Positions 42,590 through 55,484 are shown, counted from the first letter of the stretch. The stretch is DNA of 64,000 nucleotides from Ophiura sarsii (GCA_035610835.1 CM069449.1:58952183-59016182), one strand, 5' to 3'. Numbers and translations: made by a program. Notes: generated by a model not told the origin, from the sequence alone.

Positions 42590-42802
42590 ATAAACCTAAC
42601 TCTACCATATACCCCAACAGAGTTTGTTGGTATCACCCGGCGTGGAAGTACACTCGTGGTGTAATGGAAAATCCCAAGCCCTGTGTGCCGGAGGTCCCAG
42701 GTTCAAATCCCGGGGGGGTCGCGGCGATATTTTGGGTCACTTTTCCCCTTGCGGAAAAATTGTCTGAAAAAAGTGGGGGTAGAGTTAGGGTTAAGAAGCA
42801 TT
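42590..42802 (+). mobile_element. Element with tRNA-like core and CTAACTCTACC inverted ends, copy 1
   Basis: Left CCTAACTCTACCATATACCC and right GGTAGAGTTAGGGTT are inverted. Between them lies a pol III-type A-box TGGTGTAATGG (about 42658) and a perfect B-box GGTTCAAATCC (about 42712), then GCGATATTTTGGGTCAC and AAATTGTCTGAAAAA. A second copy follows directly at 42848. Combining a DNA-transposon-like inverted terminus with a tRNA-like promoter is unusual for a SINE. Confidence 0.6.
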
Positions 42803-42847
42803 TTCTTTTTCTTTTTCCTCCAAAATATTTTTAACTTTGGTTTATAT

Positions 42848-43063
42848 AACCCTAACTCTACCTTAATACCACGACAGTGTTTGTTGGCATGTACCCAGCC
42901 TATATACTTGGCGCAGTAGCCTTGACACTCGTGGTGTAATGGGATGGGAAATCCCTAGTCCCGTGTGCCGGGGGGGGGGGGGGGGGGGGGGGGGGGCGAT
43001 ATTTTGGGTCACTCTTCGCCTTGTGGAAAAATTGTCTGAAAAAGGGTAGAGTTAGGGTTAAGA
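42848..43063 (+). mobile_element. Element with tRNA-like core, copy 2
   Basis: CCCTAACTCTACCTTAATAC at the left and GGTAGAGTTAGGGTTAA at the right. The A-box region CTCGTGGTGTAATGG is kept, but the B-box has been replaced by a poly-G run (about 42971-42996). GCGATATTTTGGGTCACTC and AAAATTGTCTGAAAAA match copy 1. Confidence 0.6.
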
Positions 43064-43366
43064 GTGAGCAGAAGACAGTGAAAAAGTCTTCAGGGTAGCA
43101 CTGTCGGCACATAATCTGTTCCAATGTCAGTGCCCCCCCCCCCCCAAGGCCATATGACGTCTGACAATCCAAGGCCATGTGATTGCTATTCCACTACAGG
43201 AACCGATGATGCTACGTGATTGAGTCCATGTTATCAGATTGCTATATTTGTTCGCATGTGTCATGAAAGCCCAAATTGGCACTATCTTCATGAAATCAGA
43301 GCTGTTGTGTTGAGTGACACATTCCACCATTGAACTTTGATTGAGTGCCACTGCCGGTTGTGATTG

Positions 43367-43437
43367 TTTAAATCGAGCACATGCCTACCACACACCTCCC
43401 ATTGGGAGGTGTGTGGTAGGCATGTGCTCGATTTAAA
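43367..43437. repeat. 71-bp near-perfect palindrome
   Basis: Arms of 35 bp (TTTAAATCGAGCACATGCCT then ACCACACACCTCCCA) around a single central T at 43402; every pair I checked is complementary. Confidence 0.9.
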
Positions 43438-43439
43438 AG

Positions 43440-44700
43440 GCTCCCATATGATATCGTATCGGGTCAGCCGTTTGTAGAATGTGAAATACTGCCGCAAACA
43501 TGATTTGGTGGATAACAAATTATATGTATTGCACAACAGCACTATGTTTTTGCCAAAATTAAAATTTGGCAAATGTTCAAGACCCCCAGATTTATATTGG
43601 CATGATATTTTTGGGTTAATTTTTGATCAATCTTTCTTTGATATTCCTGGAACTAATCTATTTCGGAGTAATGGCTAGCTGGATTGAAACTTACGCATGC
43701 TTTCGGGTTTACGTTTGTTTCGTCAATAGGCCTTGATTGCAAATGTTCAAATATTAATTCTGATAGCCCTCCCTAACTTTTTGGGATACGGTTAACATTT
43801 TAAAAAGAATTTCAAATGTTATTTTTAGTGAGTTTCTAATATTAAAATGTTCATGGATGAATTGATCAACTACAATGATACAAATGTTTTTTTATAGAAC
43901 TCTAGGGGCCTAACCCTTATAAACTTAAACGTAAAAAAGAGCCTCATCATTATTTCCCTAATGTTGGCAATATAAACTCATCACAAAAAGTCTATACACT
44001 TAAAAATGAGCCAATAATTAATGGCGCGAAACGGTATGGATGAATCGAAGCACATATCCCAGTGCATGATTTTGTTCTGCGTATTTTGACACCTCGATTG
44101 TTGAGATACGATGTTGGGGAGCGGAGTTATTGTCATTTCAATGGCCGTAGGTCTAGTTTCAAAAGTGACAATCATCCCTATAGAGAATGATCAGGTTTAT
44201 GAATTACACATGTGTACAAAAATGCTTCTAACACGATCATCACAAAGGTTGAGTGTGTCCTTGAAAGAGTTCCAAAACAGTCGCAACGTGACGTGGGGTC
44301 TTGTTGATTAGGGCCTGTGATTGGTCAATTACCTATCTGTTTATAAGTACGTCACATCTTCCAGTTTTACTGCACCATTGCGATTGACGCACAATATGCA
44401 TCAGACGCTGGGGAATCGTATACTCTGTGATCAACAAATTTTTGTTTTGATTATAACCGTTTTCATTGACTTTAAAAAAACATAAAAATAAGTGAAGACG
44501 AATGACGTGCAGGTAGCTATAAACACGTAAAACCGACGTTATATACCGATACTTCTAACAGATGGAGTATAATAGTAACTATAGAGCAAAAGTGTGCTAA
44601 CACTAACACTAACAGACGTGTGCTCTCGTGAAGACCTGCCTGCTTCTCTTTGATCTGCACAAATACATTTAATTTATGGCATGGCAAAGACTATTCACCA
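43440..44700. other. No gene recognised
   Basis: AT-rich, with small open frames only (up to 66 codons) and no motifs. Confidence 0.4.
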
Positions 44701-44703
44701 GGG

Positions 44704-44882
44704 AACCCTGTAGCTAATAGCTGACAATCTATATACTATATGCCCAGGCAACTATGGAGGGCGCTATATCGTTGACCCTGCAGCTAAAAGCTAGCATTCT
44801 ATTAGACCGGGTACTATTGAGGGCGCTATATCGTTGACCCTTCAGCTAAAAGTTGAAATTCTATTCGCCCGGGTTACTATAT
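44704..44882. repeat. Three diverged tandem units of about 60-70 bp
   Basis: Units share CCCTG(T/C)AGCTAA(T/A)AGCT and GAGGGCGCTATATCGTTGAC. Related phrases (GCCAGGTCTAATACTATAAT) occur inverted at about 44995-45050. Confidence 0.55.
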
Positions 44883-45689
44883 CTCCGCCGTGTTTTTTGA
44901 AAAGTCATATCTGATAAAACAACCTTATGTTACAAAAATAAAGACTAAAGAACAAGTGACCCCATTTGAACGCTCTTGGCAGCAGGGTCAGGGTGCCAGG
45001 TCTAATACTATAATAGGTTTTCGGCAGTTGGCTGCCCGGGCAAATAGTAATTGCCTTAATTTATATTTATAGCTCTCATACGACTCAGTACGAGAGCTAT
45101 CAATTGAAAGCATACGATAGGACGTCGCCGATTTTCGTTTCTAGTTATGCCTATTTCTAGAATATTTGTATCGACTTGGTCATGCCTGTAGGCCTACTGT
45201 TAGTGTTAATATTACATGTATCCTAGATAAATTTTCAGCTCCATAAATCATTAAATGCTACCAAAAATATTATTGATATAAAATCGGCCCTAATCCCAGC
45301 GAAAATATACGTCTCCCCAGCCGGAAGAGGTTTTCAATGAGGTCAATTCGCGATCATATTTACGTATCTAAAGTTATAAACCATTTCAAATCCGAAAATA
45401 TACGATCGGTTCCGATTAGTCTCGTTCCACGTTTTACTTACGCGTGTATGTACACGTAGTAAATAAATCCCTAGGCGGACAACCAATGATATGAATGTGA
45501 TCAACTGTTGCAAAAAACGCAGTACGCAGCTAGTCCATGTGACCTGTTTTTCCGAAGATTTTCGATCTCAATTTGAAATGGTTTATTACAACAAACTAGT
45601 ATACAATGTAAAGTTCTAACATATTTTACAAATTAAAAGCACCCAATACAACAAATTATGTACAATTAGTTTAGGGTCCTGACCTGGGT

Positions 45690-47515
45690 ATGCAGTTTCC
45701 AGTCTGATGTTTCCAGTCAAGACACTGCGCAACGCCCACAACCAGTATGTTGAATCCATCATCAACTCTGACCAGCCAAAAGACTTCTGGCGCTATGTAA
45801 GATCCAGACGAAAAGATACCACTGGAATTCAACCACTGAAGGTAGATGGAAATCTCATCACCAGCGATGCCGGGAAAGCAAAAGCCCTAGCCCATCAGTT
45901 CCAAAGTGTGTTCACGAGGGAAAACCTTGATCCTGCGTCGATGCCAACTCTACCACCAAGTGAAGTTCCAAGCATGCCTCACTTCAAAATCACCTCTGGA
46001 GGTATTGAGAAGCTCCTATTAAAGATCAACACATCCAAAGCCATCGGCCCAGACCAGATACCAAACCAGATCTTAAAGATAGCCGCCCACGAAATAGCCC
46101 CTGTCCTTCAATTTATTTTTCAACAGTCTCTAAATACAGGAGACCTCCCACTGGACTGGAGAAGAGCCAATATCACCCCTATCTACAAAAAGGGCAGCAC
46201 TACAGACCCGGCAAACTACAGACCAGTATCACTGACTAGCAACTGCTGCAAATTACTCGAGCACATTATTGACAGCCAGATCGTGCGCCATTTTACTGAA
46301 CATAACATCCTCGCCGAGAACCAACATGCATTCCGGAAAGCTCGATCATGCGAGACACAACTCATACTTACAGCTCACGACCTTACCAAAAATTTAGACG
46401 ACAAACTAAACACAGATATGGCAGTACTTGACTTTTCAAAGGCATTTGATGTCATGCCCCACCACAGGCTCCTTCTCAAGCTGGATCACTACGGCGTCAG
46501 AAACAAAACCCAAAACTGGATCCGTTCATTCCTGACGAAACGTCAACAGAGAGTAATGGTAAACGGCAAGACATCGAACTGGCAACCCGTACTCAGTGGT
46601 GCCCCGCAGGGCACGGTATTGGGCCCCCACCTGTTCCTTGTACTGATAAATGATATACACCAAAATGTCAAGAGCTGCACAAGACTTTTCGCAGATGACT
46701 GCCTACTTTACAACACTGTCAAATCACCTGATGACGAAGCGGTACTCCAAAAAGACCTCGACCAGATGGTTAGCTGGGCCCAAAAATGGGGCATGAGATT
46801 TAACCCAGCCAAATGTAGCACACTGCGTCTATCCAGAGACAGACATCCAGGACAAACAAACTACAAGATGTTGGGCACAGTTCTTGAAGAAACAGCCGAG
46901 ACAAAATATCTTGGGATTTTCATCCAGAAAGACCTGAGGTGGAACAGACAAACAGAGTTCGCAACGGGTAAAGCAACTAGAGTACTAAACTTTGTGCGAA
47001 GAAACTTCTACCACGCTAAGCCTGATGTGAAGGAGAAACTATATCAAACGTTAGTCAGACCACACCTGGACTACGCAACGGCGGCCTGGGATCCCCACAC
47101 TGGTAAAAACATAAAATCGATTGAAAGAGTCCAAAAACGCGCTGCAAGGTTTGTGACAAACACCTATGGTAAAGACACTAGCATCAGTAATATCCTCANN
47201 NNNNNNNNNNNNNNNNNNNNNNNNNNNNNNNNNNNNNNNNNNNNNNNNNNNNNNNNNNNNNNNNNNNNNNNNNNNNNNNNNNNNNNNNNNNNNNNNNNAC
47301 TAATCTCTACTTTCTCTATCTTTCATTTCTTTTTCGTATTTCATTTAGTCTGGTATTCAATGAAATGTTATTAATTGTCTTTCTAGTTCTTCATTTCAAT
47401 TCTGATATGTGTTTATTCTTTTCCAGACACTAGTCATAGATTTAGGATAGTACATGTCCTATGTTTAAGCCTTTATTTCCCCCGTATTATGGGGACGGAA
47501 GGTGTCAATAAATAA
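45690..47515 (+). pseudogene. Jockey/CR1-like LINE reverse transcriptase, 5' truncated and gapped
   Basis: Open frame from 45707 encodes about 497 residues before the assembly gap: an N-terminal RT region (KDFWRYVRSRRKD), PDQIPNQILKIAA, PIYKKGSTTDPANYRPVSLT, LDFSKAFDVMPH, GAPQGTVLGPHLFLVLINDI and catalytic FADD in RLFADDCLLYN, then the thumb (DLRWNRQTEFATGKATR; RPHLDYATAAWDPHTG). The upstream endonuclease is absent. After the gap, the 3' UTR ends GGGGACGGAAGGTGTCAATA then AATAAAAGTTCAAG. It encodes the enzyme for target-primed reverse transcription. Without the endonuclease and with the gap, activity cannot be judged. A close relative lies at 61545-62000. Confidence 0.88.
47199..47298. other. 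Assembly gap, 100 N
   Basis: Exactly 100 N inside the LINE. The size is conventional, so the true distance is unknown, and any frame crossing it is meaningless. Confidence 0.99.
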
Positions 47516-47519
47516 AAGT

Positions 47520-50500
47520 TCAAGTTTCTAGATTTGGATAATTCCCGTATAGAAAAGGCAATCTATACGTTTATGAGGTATGTTTTTTATTTTGTGGGTT
47601 CTTATTTTTGTTTTTTGTCATGTTTGTTTGTTTTTTCTGGTTCTCACTGGTCAATGGGTCAGTTCCAAAAAATGCAATTACCTTAACGCGGACCGTACAT
47701 CCACGACTGACCGTGCACCGTATTTATTTTTGTGGCGGGCAAACGGGGGGGGGGGGGGGGGGGGGGGGGTTCTTAAACATTTGTATATAGTATAAAGTAT
47801 GACATTTGTATGCATGCATCGAAAAGAGTGCGGGCAAGAAAAAAATATTAGCTGTAAAATGCGCGCAAAGCGCGCGAAATACTGGGTTTTTTGTAAAAAT
47901 TGCCTGAATAAATTAAAGATTAATTTGTTCTGAATTAGACATTTCACACCAAATTTAAGCTAATAAGTACCCAGTCAACATTTATGCATCACCCCCAAAT
48001 GGGCCAATAAGCCCTATATGGGCCGCCTCACACAAGGGACCATTATGGCCACTTTAAGGAAAGAGGCCATTGACCCCCATGGGTCCAATGTGTGATTTGC
48101 CAATCATCAGGGTTTTACATGGGCTTGCCTTAAATGGGCAGCCTATTATAGTGGTTAATTGATAATTGAAATACTTTACAAACACGCGCGAATATGACAA
48201 TTGGAAGAACAATTCAATCATTTGGCTTTTTATTAACATTCTCCTAGAATAGATAAGTGATATTAATAGTAAGTTAATAGAATAGATAAGTGATGATATT
48301 AATAGTAAGTGTAACACTAAGAAAATATGAATTGATTAGATTAAGATTTGACCTGTCGCCTTCGTTGAGTGAAATAAGGCGTATCATTTCATATCCTGAA
48401 CAAACATACTTTTTCTACCTTTATACATGTCTTGGATTATTTAAGAAAACAAGCACCATGTGACGTTTGAAATCATCCTTGGAGCACAAATTAATTGTTT
48501 TGATTTTGGCTGAAAGGAAAATTCAAAGATATTGAATTGGTTTTGGTTAAAAACTGAACAAAATAAAACTGACTTGTTATCAAAGTGGTTATAAGGTATA
48601 GGTCCGCAGATGTCAATTTATAGACACAATGTGACCAACCTGTACTGCGTTATAATAACATCGGTAAATACCGTAGATTTATCTGTGGTAAATACCCATT
48701 TAAAATTCCAATTCCAATCATAAATTATTAACATAATTATTTTAACAATTCACAAAATGTTTCATCATAAAAAAAAAACCACGTTCTTTTTAGAGACCAT
48801 GTCTCGTTTGATCGTGTAAAGTCTAGTTTTGTGTTGTTGTTTTATTGTAATGGGCCGAGTGCTTTCGAGACTAATATGAACCTTTTGCTCGCCTCCCCAT
48901 ATCCCCGTTTCTTATTTGATTTCCTTTCTTTAAACCACAAGTTTACATGAAAACCGCAAATTTAACTGGAACATCGCTCAATTTGGCCGTACGTCTAGAG
49001 AGTACGATTACTTGTGCGGCATGGGCGGATGAGCGTGTTACTGTTTAATGTGAACGTAATTGTAAATCTGCTATGTAAAATTTCCTAAAAATACAAATCT
49101 ATTGGCATTAGGCCAAGTAACAAAAATAACAAGTTACTCATCCCAGCCCTATCCGATTTTGGACGCCGCACCGATTTAGTTGTTGTTTATATTTGTTATT
49201 TTAAAAAATAAAGAAAACGAGAAAAACACCCCGAAAAATAAGAAGAAAAAAGCAAAAATCAATCGTGGCCATAACTCTCACATCTAAATTATCCAGCATA
49301 TCCTTCATTTTTACTGAGTAATGTCATCATCTTTCTTGCATGAATTTTGATTTGAGGACTTAAATGCAATCAAATCAGGTGATACATGCTCCTCATTTTG
49401 TGTGACTAATTATATTATGTTTAGATTTAATTTAAGAATGAAAAACTTTTATTGATATTGCTGGAATGCCAGCTTGGGATAAAATATTAATATTCCCTCA
49501 TGAAGTGGGTGCTGATCAGGGATCATTGCAGCCTGCCATAATTGTTATATTTTAAATTGGTTTCAAACGAATCAAGTGAGATTTTTCAGGATTGCATAAG
49601 ACTCTGATATACTTTAACATTTTGTATGTGTTGCTTATTTGCATGCGACATCAATTTTATAGTTGGTGCAATCAAACAATCCTACATTGAACACAGACTA
49701 TTCATTTGTCATTCAAGCTGCAAATGATTGTTTGTATTAGCAACTTTCTTGACAAGTGGACAGTATGATATATTAATCATTTGGTTGATCTAAAATTGCA
49801 CCTTAATAAACTTAAACGGCACCATAAAACCATCTCTAAATATGTTATGGCGGCCATTTTAGACATGGAGCCAATCTTGGAAAGGATAACAAAAAAATGG
49901 AAAATAACAAATAATAAGGGCCTCCCTCACCAACTTTTTGAAAAGTCCGGATGAGTAACATGTTATTTTTGTAACTTGGCCTTATAATCATTTGGCATAT
50001 TGATTGATCAGTAAAGGAATCGTATTCTTTTATCCCCTGAATATCGCTCCACTCTCAAGCATATCACTAAATTTCTTTTTCGTTCTTGAATCCTCAACAA
50101 TACCGCTGCATTCTGACTAAAAAGCTATTACATTCATTGACAGCATGCTTCTGACAATTTGAGATTGATCGTTTGACTTCTTTTTCTCCTGAATCTTTAG
50201 CCAGCCTATATTCTGAATAAGAGTCGGGTGAAAACAGTATAATTATATTAAACGCGATAAAAAGGGTCGATTTGCCCGATAATGGCATAACCAGGAGCAG
50301 CTCTAGTGAATAATTACAAATTCTATACAATTCAGATTGAATCGCCTGACTATCTCGCGCACTTAACTGCAGTACGGTAATAAAGTTTTAAAAAAAATAC
50401 ACATGCACGTTTTCGGCGGTAGGAGAAATTTGAGTCCAAAACGGCCCGAAAAAATGCTTTACACAAGTGAGTAACCGGCCCTGAGAGGCCCAGAACCAAG

Positions 50501-50600
50501 CGGCCCATGTGGCGATCGCCACAACGCCACAGTGGCCAGTCCGCCCCTGCATCTAAACATGACATAAGGCTAAAGGTAAAAGAGTTAAATACAAAACAAA
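47520..50600. other. No gene recognised
   Basis: A poly-G tract at about 47745-47769. A run of ATGGGCC/AAATGGGC-type phrases at 47995-48140. At 49860-49985 a copy of the GGGCCTCCCTCACCAA repeat seen at 33790. No coding evidence. Confidence 0.4.
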
Positions 50601-50603
50601 ACA

Positions 50604-53114
50604 TTAAGAGTGAATTTTTTCTAGATTGACAAACTTTTGGACACACATTTTTTAGATTTTGCCTAAAGTTTGGGAGGTGAAAGACATTAAGTAGTTATGT
50701 AAAAATATGGTATTAAAAAATTCAGCAACCCTCTGTTGCCATGGTAACGAGCCTATCTTGTTTTAGGTCATTTTAGGGGGAAATTCTACTAATTATACTG
50801 ATTTCAGCAACAAAAAAAGTCAAAGTTTGGCAGAACCCTACACCAAGGTGGTACATTTTTTGCCCAAACTGACTTCATTAATGAGTTGCCCTATCTCTGG
50901 TCTAACAACCAACCGATATAAATAAGTCAGTGTTGCCATATTGATACCCTGTTGCCATGTTTAAATATCACATTTTGAGGAAGTTGAAAAAGTCAGATAT
51001 TACTAACCGACTTCGGGTAGCTACAGTTCCCCTCGAGGTGATTTGTTTTTCTTTGTACTTTGTTTTTATAACAAAGACCTAATACCCTTTGAGTTAATTC
51101 AAGAAAAAAAATGGGGAAACACGGCACTTGCGTATCACGTGACCTGAAGTCACATGATCCAATTCACGGAAAATTGCATAGCCGGGTATATATGGGGGGT
51201 TACCGTGCACCCCCAGGACTCCCCCAAACAACTTTCTTTTACTTCCTTTCACTGTTCTAAAACATATTCAGTAGGTTACCAAAATGATTTGGGTATGTTA
51301 AGGGGATATTCAAGATGGCGTCGAAAATGGCCGCCAAAAGGTCAAATTTCCTGAAATGACATTATATCAATTAAAAACGGGATCAAAATAGATTGTGAAA
51401 GTATAGTTTTAATAGTGGGACGTATGTATTAGACCACTAGACACTCATATCGATATATTTGCTTTGTTAACATACCTAAATCCAAGATGGCCACCAAAAT
51501 GGCTGCCAAAAATGCTAAAATTACAAACATTTGGCATTTATAAGCCCAGCATGTATGATCAGAGTATAGTTTTAACAATGGGATGAATGTGTTAGACCCT
51601 AGAAGTTCATATTCTGCATTTTTGCTTTGTTTACAAATCTTAAATCCAAAATGGCCGCCAGAATGATTGCCAAAATTGGTAAAATGACATAATATTAATC
51701 AAATGAATGATGAAAATATAGTTTTTAACAATGGGATGTATTAATTTATTATATCACTATTAACTCATATCCAGTTTTTTTTGCTTTGTTAACATGCTTA
51801 AAATCCAAAATGGCTGCCAATATGAGTCCCAGAATGGCTGCTAAATGGTAAAATTCCATAAGATAAGATTAATAATGACCAGAATGTATGATGACAATAT
51901 AGTTTTAACAATGGAATGTATATGTATGTATTAGACCACAAGTAACTAATATCCAGTATTTATGCTTTGATAACATACTTAAAATCCAAAATGAGTGTGT
52001 ATTTTGCTTCACATTCGCCAAATGGTATGTTCTAAACTGCTAAGCTATTGCATTTAGATATAGGACCCACCTCTGTGACAATTTTTATTCTGTTTCAGTT
52101 TCTAAAATGGCTGCCAGATGGTAAAGTTGATGTTAAATGACCTAAACAAATTGTGTTGTATTACAAATGACCATACTATGTCATACCAATACCCCAAATC
52201 TAATGGGACAACATTCACTATAATATATGATAAAGCCTAGGGGCTGTATCTAGTTTGATTATTTTAAAACATCTAAGATGTCGGCCAAAGGTTAAAATAC
52301 CTGAGAAGCAGTATTAACTTATTGTTAGTGTCATAATAGAACATGTCATTTGGTGAATGTGATACAAAAATACACACTTATAGACTATTTTTACATTTAC
52401 AACGACCATTTTGGTGGCAATTTTGGATTTGAAGTACTACAAAGCAAAAATACTGGATAGCAGTAACTAGTTGTCTAATACATACATCCCATTGTTAAAA
52501 CTATATTTTCATCGTACATTCTGGTTGATATCATCCTATTTTATGGAATTTGAAATATGTTTGCAGTCATTTTGGGACCCATTTTGGCAGTCATTTTGGG
52601 ACCCATTTTGGCAGCCATTTTGTATTTTAAGTATGTTAACAAAGCATTAATACTGGAAATGAGTGTGAAATAATACATACATCTCATTGTTAAAAAACAT
52701 ATTTTAATCATACATCTTGGTTAATTCCAGTAGAGCACGTGTGGTCCAGTGGATCAGAAGCAAGTCTCACGATCATAGGGTTGTGAGTTCGAGCCCCACT
52801 GCGGTCAACGTGTTTGTATCCTTGGGCAAGGTACTTGGTCTCAATTGTCTCGTGGTTCGGAAAGTCACGTAAAGCCGGTGGTCCCGTGTATTCAGACGCT
52901 TCGACCTGAACACGTTAAATAGTCACAGACCTTATCGTTAAGAGTAGGGGATCATCCCGGGCCTGTTACTTGTGCATTTAATGTAGTCACAGTCGTTGTA
53001 CTGATAGGACCCTGCGCCATAATAGGCTGTAAACGTGGTTCTGACTATACTAGGAATAACATTGTAAAGCGCTTTGAGATAGATGTATGTAAAAAGCGCT
53101 ATATAAATGTCGTG

Positions 53115-53145
<31 letters not shown>

Positions 53146-54766
53146 ATTATGTCAATTTAGGGAATTTTGACCAATTTTGGCCATCATTCTGGCGGCCATT
53201 TTGGATTTAAAGTATGTTATTACAAAGCAAAAATACTGGATAGTAGTTACTAGTGGTCTAATACATACATCCCGTTGTTAAAACTATATTTTCATCGTAC
53301 ATTCTGGTTGATAGTATCCTATCTTATGGAATTTGACAATTTTTGCAGCCATTTTGGGACCCATTTTGCCAGCCATTTTGGATTTAAGTATGTTAACAAA
53401 CCAAAAACACTGGATATGAGTTACTTGTGGTCTAATACAATACATACATCCCATTGTGAAAAATATTTTCATACATCCTGGTTGTTATTATCCTTATAAT
53501 ATATGGAATTTGACAATTTTAGCAGCCATTTTGGGACTCATTTTGGCAGCCATTTTGGATTTCAAGTATGTTAACAAAGCAAAAATACTAAATATGGGTT
53601 ACTAGTGATATAATAAATACATCCCATTGTTAAAAACTATATTTTCATCATTCATTTTGATAGTATTATGTCATTTTATGGACTTTTGACCAATTTTGGC
53701 CATCATTCTGGCGGCCATTTTGGATTTAAGATTTGTAAACAAAACAAAAATGCCGCATGTGAGCTTCTAGAGGTCTAACACAAACATCCCATTGTTAAAA
53801 CTATACTCTGATCATACATGTTGGGCTGATATATGCCAAATGTATGGAATTTTAGCATTTTTGGCAGCCATTTTGGCGGCCATCTTGGATTTAGGTATGT
53901 TAATGCAAAAGTACTCGATATGAGTTCCTAGTGGTCTAATACTTACGTCCCACTATTAAAACTAAACTTTCACCATACATTTTGATCCCGATTATGATTG
54001 ATATAATGTCATTTTTTATGAAATTTGACCTTTTGGCGGCCATTTTCGACGCCATCTTGAATAACCCCTTAGCATACTAAAATCATGTTGGTAACATAGT
54101 GAATATGTTTTAGGATAATGAAGGAAGTAAAAAAAAAAGCTATTGGGGGAGTCCTGGGGGTGCACGGTAACCCCTCATATATACCCGGCTATGCAATTTC
54201 CCGTAAATTGGTTCATGTGACTTCAGGTCACGTGATTCGTAAGTGCCGGGTTTCCCCATTTTTTTTCTGGTATTAACTCAAAGGGTATTAGGTCCTTGTT
54301 ATAAAAACAAAGCACAAAGAAAAACAAATCACCTCGAGGGGAACTGTAGCTACCCGAAGTCGGTTAGTAATATCTGACTTTTTCAACTTCCTCAAAATGT
54401 GATATTTGAACATGGCAACAGGGTATCAATATGGCAACACTGACTTATTTAAATCGGTTGGTTGTTAGACCAGAGATAGGGCAACTCATTCATGAAGTCA
54501 GTTTGGGCAAAAAATGTACCAGCTTGGTGTAGGGTTCTGCCAAACTTTGATTTTTTTTGTTGCTAAAATCAGTATAATTAGGAGAATTTTCCCCTAAAAT
54601 GACCTAAAACAAGATAGGCTCGTTACCATGGCAACAGAGGGTTGCTGAATTTTTTAATACCATATTTTTACATAACTACTAAATGTCTTTCACCTCCCAA
54701 ACTTTAGGCAAAATCTAAAAAATGTGTGTCCAAAAGTTTGTCAATCTAGAAAAAAATCACTCTTAA
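50604..54766. mobile_element. Giant foldback element flanked by TTAA (4.16 kb)
   Basis: TTAA at 50604-50607 and 54763-54766 bounds inverted termini GAGTGAATTTTTTCTAGATT / the complement of which ends TCACTC. Similarity stops at the TTAA. Roughly 750 bp of arm are near-identical inverted sequence, and the remaining arms are built from 160-180 bp units (GTATAGTTTTAACAATGGGA; GCTTTGTTAACATACTTAAA; AAAATGGCCGCC) running in one sense on the left (51360-52160) and the opposite sense on the right (52380-54060). The longest open frame is 74 codons, so it encodes no transposase. A SINE has inserted in the right arm. Confidence 0.85.
52731..53142 (+). mobile_element. tRNA-derived SINE with L2-like tail
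   Basis: The head has A-box TGGTCCAGTGG and B-box GAGTTCGAGCCCC. The body follows, then a tail GTAAAGCGCTTTGAGATAGA and AAAAGCGCTATATAAATG, ending in (ATT)n. The tail matches the style of L2/CR1 LINE 3' ends such as those at 40130 and 28090, implying mobilisation by such a LINE. Inserted in the right arm of the giant foldback. Confidence 0.8.
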
Positions 54767-54828
54767 CAACTCGTGGAATACGCACTATTTTTAATCTGAA
54801 ACCATTAACAATACCACCAAGCCCGCTA

Positions 54829-55478
54829 TACCGGGTGGTTCAAAAAAAAGTTGACCCAAGTTCAAAGTAATTTTTCAACCACATTTAAAGGTTCAGAGAA
54901 TTTGTGTTTACTTAGTCTTAATAAGCAGTAAGTTTTGCAATTATCCTGTAAAGATGGCACGTTTAGCTTGTTTGGTTCTTCAGATATGATTCATTACAGA
55001 AAACATGTACAAAACTGACTTGTCCACGGGAGCGTCATTTAGTTTTTGTCTTAAACAAAACAGCATGCTCTAGTTTCAGAATTGAAAAGCCCGCCCTGAC
55101 AAAGTATACCAATCTCTATGCTTATGTGCCATTCACATTCAACAAAGAAATGTAGATACGTATAGGTAGGTAATGTCAAGCACCAGACAGATGTTTCAGA
55201 TGTCTCCTATTTTTACAATTTGTGACCAATCGTGGGCAAGTCCACTTTGTGCATTCCATCTCTACTAAAGGACGCTCCCGTGGCCAAGGCAGTTTTGTGC
55301 ATGCTTTCTGTAATGAACTATATCTGAAGAACCAACCAAGATAAATGTACCATTTTATCAGGATAATTTCAAACCTTACTGCTTATCAAGACTAAGTAAA
55401 CAGAAATTCTCTGAAACTTTAAATGTGGTTGAAAAATTACCTTGAACTTGGGTCAACTTTTTTTTGAACCACCCGGTA
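54829..55478. mobile_element. Mariner-like hairpin MITE with CCGGGTGGTTC termini
   Basis: TA at each end, then CCGGGTGGTTCAAAAAAAAG / inverted. The arms of about 215 bp are complementary through GACGCTCCCGTGG/CCACGGGAGCGTC; the central loop is about 215 bp. No coding capacity. Confidence 0.72.
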
Positions 55479-55484
55479 TGAACG

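Noticed and set aside
47299..47374. Continuation of the LINE protein after the gap
   Set aside because: The downstream sequence reads as LINE 3' UTR; the joined frame is an artefact of translating N.
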